This document shows, piece by piece, positions 1-6,092 of a stretch of 16,162 nt of DNA. The notes beneath the pieces are model-generated. The model made no database searches, was not told the DNA's origin, and was given only the letters and a program-made list of their open reading frames with translations. Numbering within the stretch: the stretch's first letter is position 1; the number at the start of each line of letters is the position of its first letter. The translations under genes were made by a program, and so were the position numbers. This DNA comes from Bacteroides sp. (GTDB lineage Bacteria; Bacteroidota; Bacteroidia; Bacteroidales; GCA-2748055), in contig DSDZ01000130.1 in NCBI GenBank assembly GCA_011048475.1, positions 1-16,162 of the forward strand, in the 5' to 3' direction.

Positions 1-19
1 GGCCATTTGTGACAGTTGG

Positions 20-1558
20 TTATCGCCTTGAAGACCTTGAGCTGCTGCTCGAACTGCTGCTTGAGCGGCTGTAAGATCCGCTGCTGCGGCTCGGGCTGCT
101 GCTTGGCCGGCTGTAGGATCCGGAGCTGCGGCTCGGGCTGCTTGGCCGGCTGTAGGATCCGGAGCTGCGGCTCGGACTGCTTGGCCGGCTGTAGGATCCG
201 GAGCTGCGGCTCGGGCTGCTGGACCTGTTGTAATAGCTGCTGCTACGGTTGGGAGTATTCCCCTGCTGCGGCGTATATGTGCGGCTGCGGTTGGGAGTTG
301 TACTCCTGTTATAACTGGGCGTTGTGCTCGTGCGGGGCTTGCTGTAACTGGGCGTGTAGGTTCTCTGCTGGTTTGTGCTCGTGCGCCGCTGAACCTCTGT
401 AGGCGGAGTGGTCCTGGTTGTTCTCACCGTACCGGGAGCCTCGCTCCTCCTCACATTGCCCTGGTCCTGGGTCCTCTGTACATTGCCCCGTTCGGTCCGG
501 GTCTGTTCGGTCCTCTGGGGGGTGCGGACCTGATCCGTACCCTGCCTAGTATCGCGGGTGACGCCCGTATTCGTCCTGGTCGCACCGGGATCCCTCACCG
601 TGGAGGATTCCCTGGTCACACCTGAGGTGCGGGATGATTCCGAACGGTCCCTGTATTTCGGATCAAGGTAGGTCGATCCTTTTGATCCGCCGTACCGCGT
701 ATCAGATCCCCTCGAATATCCGTAATAATGCCTGTTGTCCATCCTGCCGTAAAGGTAGCTGCGGGAAGATCCGAACCGGTCATAGAATCCGTGGTAGTAC
801 CCGGAATAGTATCCGCTCCAGTAAGATCCCCTGTAGTAGGGAGAATACCCGTAATAGCCCCCGTAGTACCAGGGTGAATAATAGGAATAATACCATGGGT
901 CATAGAAACCGTAGTAATCCCAGCCCCAGTATGAAGGATAGTAAGAATACCTGTAGGGCCATCCGTAGGAATAGCTGAATCCCCATCCAGGATGTCCCCA
1001 TCCGATATGCATCCCCCAGTGCATGGGGCGTCCGGTGTACCAGTAGAGACTGGTGTAATAAGGATCATAGTAGTCCCATCCGTAGTAGTAGTCCGAGAAC
1101 CTCCGCAGGTTTGAGGAGTAGTAGTAATCGTTGGGATCGTAATAATAGTTATAATTGTTCACGATCACCGGTGCACTTTCCTCGCCGTACTGCGAAACCT
1201 GGTTGATGGAATCATACTGATCATACTGGGACGCATACGCAGCCTCACTTCCCTGAGGTTCGTAGGTTTCACCGAGCATTTCAGCTTCTTTCTCCATCCT
1301 GTATCTTTCATAGTCACTCAGTTCCTCTTCCTGGTATCCCTCGGGTTCGGCATACACCGGCTCCCTGGGAACAGGCTGTGCAGCCATGGCTTCTTCGGCT
1401 GTCACAACGGGCCCCTGAGTCACAACAGGCGCCTGACTAACAACATCATCCGGATTGTAATACACATCATCGTATTCTCGTGATGCGGTATATCTGGATG
1501 AGCTGCAGGAAGCCAGGATCAATGCTGAGCCAAGTAAGGCAATTGTTAATGTTTTCAT
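20..1558 (-). CDS. Tyr-rich, Ser/Arg-rich low-complexity lipoprotein
   Basis: Predicted 512-residue exported lipoprotein of unknown function. The N-terminus is a short signal peptide ending in a lipobox (LASC, lipid-bearing Cys18). Residues 25-130 are acidic, with many Glu, Asp, Tyr and Gln. Residues 131-290 are extremely aromatic: about 49 of 160 residues are Tyr, with many Trp and Gly (DYYGFYD, PWYYSYYSPWYY). Residues 300-430 are rich in Arg, Thr and Gln, and the tail (430-512) is Ser/Arg/Pro repeats of the type SSGSYSRPSSPSR ending in a Ser run and RR. I chose the ATG at 1558, not the in-frame ATG at 1585, because a strong GGGAGG lies 7 bases upstream and the signal peptide then starts correctly. 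No catalytic domain is visible. Such composition suggests a surface, matrix or adhesive structural protein, but that is inference. The nearest upstream gene on the same strand is the FG-GAP lipoprotein, 153 bases away. Confidence 0.85.
   Translation of the reverse strand: MKTLTIALLGSALILASCSSSRYTASREYDDVYYNPDDVVSQAPVVTQGPVVTAEEAMAAQPVPREPVYAEPEGYQEEELSDYERYRMEKEAEMLGETYEPQGSEAAYASQYDQYDSINQVSQYGEESAPVIVNNYNYYYDPNDYYYSSNLRRFSDYYYGWDYYDPYYTSLYWYTGRPMHWGMHIGWGHPGWGFSYSYGWPYRYSYYPSYWGWDYYGFYDPWYYSYYSPWYYGGYYGYSPYYRGSYWSGYYSGYYHGFYDRFGSSRSYLYGRMDNRHYYGYSRGSDTRYGGSKGSTYLDPKYRDRSESSRTSGVTRESSTVRDPGATRTNTGVTRDTRQGTDQVRTPQRTEQTRTERGNVQRTQDQGNVRRSEAPGTVRTTRTTPPTEVQRRTSTNQQRTYTPSYSKPRTSTTPSYNRSTTPNRSRTYTPQQGNTPNRSSSYYNRSSSPSRSSGSYSRPSSPSRSSGSYSRPSSPSRSSGSYSRPSSSPSRSSGSYSRSSSSSSSSSRSSRR
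60..215. repeat. 39-bp tandem repeat in the lipoprotein 3' end
   Basis: Three consecutive 39-bp units lie at 99-137, 138-176 and 177-215. They are identical except for the last base of the second unit (a instead of g). A more diverged fourth unit precedes them at about 60-98, joined through one extra Ser codon. Because 39 is a multiple of three, each unit adds 13 residues (a permutation of SSGSYSRPSSPSR) without shifting the frame. Near-identity of the copies implies recent duplication or homogenisation, so copy number may vary between strains. Confidence 0.9.
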
Positions 1559-1565
1559 AGTGGTA

Positions 1566-1571
1566 CCTCCC
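1566..1571 (-). promoter_or_regulatory. Strong Shine-Dalgarno site of the Tyr-rich lipoprotein
   Basis: On the minus strand GGGAGG stands 7 bases before the ATG at 1558. It decides the start over the upstream in-frame ATG at 1585, which would add nine residues ahead of the signal peptide. A good Shine-Dalgarno match is notable here because most genes in this window lack one, suggesting high translation of this protein. Confidence 0.75.
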
Positions 1572-1599
1572 GGTGTTTTTTGCATCTTGTTTTTTTACT

Positions 1600-1623
1600 A
1601 TTATAAAACAAAGTTCGTGCCAA
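1600..1623 (-). promoter_or_regulatory. Possible promoter in the gap between the two lipoprotein genes
   Basis: The 153-base gap (1559-1711) is A/T-rich near the downstream gene. On the minus strand a TATAAT hexamer (1605-1600) and a TTGGCA hexamer (1623-1618) are present, but their 12-base spacing is too short for a normal sigma-70 promoter. No good Bacteroidota TAnnTTTG element with a correctly spaced TTTG was found. A separate promoter for the Tyr-rich gene is plausible but unproven. I see no clear intrinsic terminator or small gene in the gap. Confidence 0.2.
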
Positions 1624-1711
1624 AACTGGGCGTAATCGGATCTGGTTCCATGCAAGATAACAAATATTCAGGTATGCCCTCCTGATTTTATCACAAAGTA
1701 TTGCACCGGGG

Positions 1712-3748
1712 TCACCATCCGGGCAGTGAATGGTCCATCTGATGCACCGAGTGGTTATACAGCGGGATACGCCTCGGCTGATAGGTGTTACCCATTCTCG
1801 GATTGTTCTCCTGGGTATAGATCCATAGTGATTCCTTGTCCCATACCAGGATCTCATCCCGCGCATCCCCGGTCATGTCCTGTACCAGGTAGCATAGCTC
1901 CGGGTGTCCGTCCGACGGAAAATCCACGGCCAGCATGCCGGTTCCGTCATAGAGTCCCCCGGACACCGTATCAGTGCCGGTGATAAAAAATTCTTCCCCG
2001 TCCCCTTTCCAGTTCACCGGCACGCACCTGTTCAGCCCGGAAGAAACCATAAACCTGTGTCTGATTTTCCCGGATGCATCCGTGATATGCATCAGCCCGT
2101 CGCTTCCCCACTGGTTGGAGGTGACGATTTCCAGTCCCGGCTCTTCGGCGTTGAAGTTGGCCACGCTGAAATAACGAACATGGCCCATGGTGTGCTGTTT
2201 GAGGAGGTTCCCGCTGAGATCAAAATAAAGCAGGCCCCAGTCCCCCGCCGCATATACAAGGCAGGGCATACTTCCTCCGTCCCCGTTCAATTCGTATCCC
2301 GAGACCCCGTTGCACCGGTCCCCGATAAATGCACCTGCATCAAACAATCGTACGCCTGAGGGCCCGAATGCGGTATACCCCGTCAGCACTTCCGGGGAAC
2401 CGTCACTGTCCATATCGTACACCAGCGGCTGTGACCCGGTCTCCAGCTCCTTATCCCACAGCATTTCCAGCTTCTCATTGAGTACAATGATCCAACGATC
2501 CCTGTCCGACAGGAGGATGCAGTTGTCCCGACCGGTGCCAAGAAGGTCTCCGAAGCTGAGGGAACAGATTGATTCCGGGGCCGTCGGCAGCCTCCTGCTT
2601 CTCACCGGGGAACCGGTGCGGCCGTTCAGGATCCGGATCCAGCCCCTGTCGAAAAAAATCACCTCACGCTTTCCGTCCCCGTCCAGATCATGGACCTGCA
2701 CGGGCTGTTCCACCCCGAGGGTGACCTGTTCAAAAGCCGGATCCCCCGACTGCCAGATCAATTCCCCTTCCAGGTCCATCGCACTGATCAGCCGGACCGG
2801 TCCCGGATCGCCTCCTTCACCCAATCCGGCACGGACCAGGACTATCTCCTTGTTCCCGTCCCCGTTCAGATCCCCCAACCGGATGTTCTGATCCGTTCCG
2901 AACCCGGGTGTATCAAGCTTTTTCCATCGGACCATGACCGGGTGCTCCGCGATCCTGTAATCCGTTCTCCTCTCGATCTGTCTTCTCCTCCTGTTCAGGC
3001 GCCGCTGCTCCCCTCTCAGCAGCTGCACCTCTACCCGGTGGAAGCGGGCTGGAAGATCGGAAAGCAGCCCGATTTTCCCCGAGGGATAGGTCTGATCCCT
3101 GGCGTACATGCTGACGGAATCATTGAGGATGGCATGAATATCGCCCTTCCGCACCGACACCAACGCATGGAACCGGTCGCCCGGCGTCCATACCAGGGGC
3201 TTGATATTCAATATCTTTTCGATGGAACGAAGGGGAGTGACCGGCTGCTGGATGAGTTTCAGGGTGACCGTATTTCCCTCGATCCCGAAGAAATAATAGC
3301 TGGCGGGATGGTGGTACCGGAACACCACCCCGCATTTGTCGAATTTGTCCATGGGTGTGAACTCCACATCCAGGGTATAATCCCGCCAGAGTGTATCCCC
3401 TGCGACGATCATTGGATGGGTGATCAGGCTCAGCGGTTCATACAGCGCATTCAGGTTGGTAAATGTCTGTGCAAGATAATGGTGCCCCTCTTCCCCCCCG
3501 ATCTGCCATGCCTCATCGAATCCCTCATGCCTGAAACTTGCGGCCAGAGACCACTTTCCCAGTTTTCCCCGTTCGGGAATATAATACACTGCCGGATCGG
3601 AGGGATCATTGAAGGGAACGGCTCCGGATTCAAGCTGCTGGAATCCGTCCGAAAATACGGTCGTCTGCATCACATTGCCCGAGCAGGCAGATAGCAGAAG
3701 AATGGCCGCGAAAAGCAGGATCTTTGTTTTGCAGAAACCCGGAAGCAT
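1712..3748 (-). CDS. FG-GAP/VCBS beta-propeller lipoprotein with LamG-like domain
   Basis: Predicted 678-residue lipoprotein. The signal peptide ends in LLLSAC (Cys22). Residues about 112-245 read as a concanavalin/LamG-like beta-sandwich (runs such as YTLDVEFTP, CGVVFRYHH, SGKIGLLSD). From about 285 to 650 come repeated DxDGDG-type calcium-loop motifs typical of FG-GAP propeller blades: LGDLNGDGNKEIV (291-303), VHDLDGDGKREVI (352-364), VYDMDSDGSPEVL (443-455), ELNGDGG (486-492), WKGDGEE (580-586) and VQDMTGDARDEIL (622-634). The C-terminal YQPRRIPLYNHS resembles, from memory, the ends of rhamnogalacturonan-lyase-like propeller proteins, but I see no basis for claiming lyase activity. Its likely role is carbohydrate or surface ligand binding outside the cytoplasm. 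It is divergent from the 7TM sensor gene and upstream of the Tyr-rich lipoprotein on the same strand. Confidence 0.85.
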   Translation of the reverse strand: MLPGFCKTKILLFAAILLLSACSGNVMQTTVFSDGFQQLESGAVPFNDPSDPAVYYIPERGKLGKWSLAASFRHEGFDEAWQIGGEEGHHYLAQTFTNLNALYEPLSLITHPMIVAGDTLWRDYTLDVEFTPMDKFDKCGVVFRYHHPASYYFFGIEGNTVTLKLIQQPVTPLRSIEKILNIKPLVWTPGDRFHALVSVRKGDIHAILNDSVSMYARDQTYPSGKIGLLSDLPARFHRVEVQLLRGEQRRLNRRRRQIERRTDYRIAEHPVMVRWKKLDTPGFGTDQNIRLGDLNGDGNKEIVLVRAGLGEGGDPGPVRLISAMDLEGELIWQSGDPAFEQVTLGVEQPVQVHDLDGDGKREVIFFDRGWIRILNGRTGSPVRSRRLPTAPESICSLSFGDLLGTGRDNCILLSDRDRWIIVLNEKLEMLWDKELETGSQPLVYDMDSDGSPEVLTGYTAFGPSGVRLFDAGAFIGDRCNGVSGYELNGDGGSMPCLVYAAGDWGLLYFDLSGNLLKQHTMGHVRYFSVANFNAEEPGLEIVTSNQWGSDGLMHITDASGKIRHRFMVSSGLNRCVPVNWKGDGEEFFITGTDTVSGGLYDGTGMLAVDFPSDGHPELCYLVQDMTGDARDEILVWDKESLWIYTQENNPRMGNTYQPRRIPLYNHSVHQMDHSLPGW

Positions 3749-3767
3749 GTCTGAAAAATCGCTCCGG

Positions 3768-3799
3768 TAAATATACGGGAAATCATACTGCTTCCCAAT
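3768..3799 (-). promoter_or_regulatory. Candidate Bacteroidota-type promoter for the FG-GAP lipoprotein
   Basis: On the minus strand ATTG (3799-3796) is followed after 20 bases by TATATTTA (3775-3768). This is a 7-of-8 match to the Bacteroidota -7 element TAnnTTTG, with spacing close to the usual distance from the -33 TTTG element. The predicted transcript would start roughly 14 bases before the ATG at 3748, giving a very short leader. Identified by eye only. Confidence 0.35.
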
Positions 3800-3824
3800 T
3801 TCGCCTCTTTAAAAGAATCTTTAA

Positions 3825-3832
3825 TATATTTA
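3825..3832 (+). promoter_or_regulatory. Possible -7 element for the 7TM sensor phosphatase gene
   Basis: TATATTTA occurs 22 bases upstream of the ATG at 3855 in the 106-base divergent gap, matching TAnnTTTG at 7 of 8 positions. No TTG lies at the expected distance upstream; TTTC near 3799 is the closest resemblance. The region is A/T-rich, so a chance match is quite possible. Confidence 0.22.
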
Positions 3833-3854
3833 CATACAGAATGGAATTTTTGGA

Positions 3855-5972
3855 ATGCGTCTGAGCCCGCTTCTTATATGCATGTTCATCAGCCAGTCAC
3901 TGGTTGCACAGAAACCGGTCATCCTCTCAGATTATATCCAGCAGGTTTCCATTTCCGACCATCAGATCAGCTTCCTGGACGATCCTTCCTGCACCACCCA
4001 TCCCTCCGAGCTTTTTTCCGGAATGGTGGATGAACATTTCCAGGAAGTGGATTTCAGCAATCCGGATGCCGCCCTGCTGAATCCCGTCCCGGGGACCTGC
4101 ATCTGGTTCAGGTTTCAGTTCGTGAACCGTTCCACCCGGCAGTTCTCCTTCCATCTTCAGCCCAATCTGTTCTCCGAGTTCAGTGAGTTCAGGCTGTACC
4201 AGAGATTTGACAACGGGCTCATCACTGTCAGGAAATCCGGTAATATCATCATTCCGAGGAATAAAGATGTGAACATCGGCGGTGCAGACGATCTCCGCCT
4301 GTTCCTCCCTCCCGGCAAATCCGACACCCTTTACCTGCGGGTGCTCCTCTCCGAGGAATCGGTGCTGTCGGATCTGACATTTACCATTTCCACCCATCAG
4401 AACGTCATCCAGAAAGACCGTTCGAAACGATTGATCTTCGGGATCTTCGTTGGGATTATGCTGATCATGATCCTTTACCACATCCCTTTCTACGTCAGGG
4501 CCAGGGAGACCAGCTACCTGTATTACATCCTCTATATCCTGGCCTTTCTGGTTTTCTTCATCCACAAGGAGGGATACATCTATGAACTCACTCCCCGGTT
4601 CACATCCGCCCCGGTCAATATCTTCCTGCTGGAGATCTTTCTGCTCTTTTTCCTGCTGTTCGGAAGATCTTACCTGGACACCCGCAACACCCTGCAGTCG
4701 TGGGACACCATCCTGCTGCTCGCTGTCTGGTTCACGGTGGGAGGGCTCATTCTGAGCCTGACCATCCTGCTGCTCCAGGGGACAGGCATCTTCGTTCCGG
4801 TATTCATCCAGCTGGGAGGGCTGGCCATCAACATTGTCTCTGCCATCGGCTCCCTTTTCCTGGCGGTTGTCCCTGCCATGATCCTCACCAGGGAGAACTT
4901 TCAGCCGGCAAGGTATTTCCTCTTCGCCAACCTGTTCCTGATCCTGGGGATCTCGCTGAACTATGCCCTGAAGGAATATTCTCTCGGAAAGCACAGCCTG
5001 GAGCTGGGAGTCACCCTGCAGATCCTCGCTTTCTCCATCGGTCTGAGCGAAAGGCTCAACCTGCTGAAGAGGAGCAAAGATGTGGCACAGCGCCGCATCA
5101 TTGACCAGCTCAGGGAAAATGCCGCACTGAAGGACAAGGTGACCCGGGAGCTGGAGGACAAGGTGCGCGAGCGCACTTTTGAAATACAGGCGCAGAAAGA
5201 GCAGATCGAGAAGCAGAACAAAGAGATCAAGTACAGTTTCGACTATGCCAAAAAGATCCAGAACACGGTCCTTCCCCGGCACGAGGTGTTTGATAACCTT
5301 TTCGGCGAACACTTCATATTCTTCAAACCCCGGGATATTGTGAGCGGGGACTTCTACTGGATCACGCACAAAGACCATAGAATATTTCTCACCGCGGCCG
5401 ACTGCACGGGGCACGGGGTGCCCGGATCGCTGATGAGCATGCTGGGAATTACGATGCTCCACGAGATCGTGAACGAGAAGAACATCACCCACTCTGATGA
5501 GATCCTGAACCAGCTGCGGCTGAGCATAGCCAGGACCCTGAAACAGGAGGGAAAGATCGGCGAGCAGAAGGACGGGATCGACATGGCCCTGGTCATTTAC
5601 GATACCAGGGAACGCCGGCTGGAATTCTCGGGCGCCAACAATCCCATCTACATCGTCAGGGACGGCGAAATGATGGAATACAAGGGGAACAATATGCCCG
5701 TGGCCTACTACGACAACATGACGGATTTCACCCGCTACCACATTGAGATGAAGCAGGGCGACCGGGTCTATATGTTTACGGACGGATTCCCGGACCAGTT
5801 CGGGGGTCCCCAGGGGAAGAAATTCAAATACAGGCCTTTCAAGGACCTTCTTCTGGAGATCCACGAACGGCCCATGGAGGAACAGCGCAGGATCCTGAAC
5901 CTGATCTTTGACGAATGGAAGGGAGATCTGAGCCAGATCGATGATGTGCTGGTCATCGGATTGAGACTTTAG
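3855..5972 (+). CDS. 7TM-DISM sensor with SpoIIE-type PP2C phosphatase
   Basis: A 705-residue membrane signalling protein. A signal peptide (MRLSPLLICMFISQSLVAQ) is followed by an extracytoplasmic beta-rich sensor (about 25-190, 7TMR-DISMED2-like). Seven hydrophobic helices lie at about 193-213, 221-237, 254-271, 285-308, 312-341, 354-372 and 382-398. A charged coiled coil spans about 403-465 and a SpoIIE/PP2C Ser/Thr phosphatase domain about 480-705. The acidic metal-binding residues are present: SGDFYW (D499), ADCTGHG (D516), DGID (573-576), FTDG (D643) and the terminal DDVLVIG (D696/D697), so the phosphatase looks intact. Family knowledge suggests an extracellular ligand alters dephosphorylation of a cytoplasmic partner, often an anti-sigma-factor antagonist. 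No kinase, STAS protein or sigma factor is adjacent, so the target is unknown. The following gene, proS, is 120 bases away and probably separate. Confidence 0.92.
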   Translation: MRLSPLLICMFISQSLVAQKPVILSDYIQQVSISDHQISFLDDPSCTTHPSELFSGMVDEHFQEVDFSNPDAALLNPVPGTCIWFRFQFVNRSTRQFSFHLQPNLFSEFSEFRLYQRFDNGLITVRKSGNIIIPRNKDVNIGGADDLRLFLPPGKSDTLYLRVLLSEESVLSDLTFTISTHQNVIQKDRSKRLIFGIFVGIMLIMILYHIPFYVRARETSYLYYILYILAFLVFFIHKEGYIYELTPRFTSAPVNIFLLEIFLLFFLLFGRSYLDTRNTLQSWDTILLLAVWFTVGGLILSLTILLLQGTGIFVPVFIQLGGLAINIVSAIGSLFLAVVPAMILTRENFQPARYFLFANLFLILGISLNYALKEYSLGKHSLELGVTLQILAFSIGLSERLNLLKRSKDVAQRRIIDQLRENAALKDKVTRELEDKVRERTFEIQAQKEQIEKQNKEIKYSFDYAKKIQNTVLPRHEVFDNLFGEHFIFFKPRDIVSGDFYWITHKDHRIFLTAADCTGHGVPGSLMSMLGITMLHEIVNEKNITHSDEILNQLRLSIARTLKQEGKIGEQKDGIDMALVIYDTRERRLEFSGANNPIYIVRDGEMMEYKGNNMPVAYYDNMTDFTRYHIEMKQGDRVYMFTDGFPDQFGGPQGKKFKYRPFKDLLLEIHERPMEEQRRILNLIFDEWKGDLSQIDDVLVIGLRL

Positions 5973-5983
5973 TTTCAGCACGT

Positions 5984-6034
5984 CGCCATTTTTTCCTTTC
6001 TTTGTATCGCGAGACTGTCTCAAATGGCGTTTTT
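5984..6034 (+). terminator. Inverted repeat with T-run after the sensor phosphatase gene
   Basis: CGCCATTT (5984-5991) pairs perfectly with AAATGGCG (6022-6029), and a T5 run follows at 6030-6034. The 30-base loop contains a second small palindrome, GAGAC-t-GTCTC (6011-6021), so the whole could fold into a longer stem. It starts 11 bases after the stop codon, where an intrinsic terminator would be expected. The loop is larger than in a classical terminator. Alternatively it is a small mobile-element scar. Confidence 0.45.
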
Positions 6035-6092
6035 CTGCTCTTGCTGAGGGATGCTTTCTCGTAATTTGAACTCCTAACACATTCTGCAAAAC

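Noticed and set aside
99..215. Regular repeats considered as a CRISPR array
   Set aside because: Units are directly adjacent with no unique spacers, are in frame within a gene, and encode a Ser/Arg repeat.
16..402. A Cys/Gly/Ser-rich 128-codon open frame on the plus strand, resembling a cysteine-rich small protein
   Set aside because: It is exactly antisense to the Ser/Arg repeat tail of the lipoprotein; its apparent Cys repeats are the complement of the 39-bp repeat. It has no ribosome binding site or independent support.
2690..3694. A 334-codon plus-strand open frame
   Set aside because: Shadow of the FG-GAP lipoprotein, whose lipobox and repeated calcium-loop motifs fix the real frame.
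3927..6089. A 720-codon open frame on the minus strand opposite the sensor phosphatase gene
   Set aside because: It is antisense to a protein with seven membrane helices and intact phosphatase motifs. Its translation is a mirror composition (rich in Gln, Glu, Asp, His, Val, Pro) with no recognisable domain, and it arises from GC-rich codon usage.
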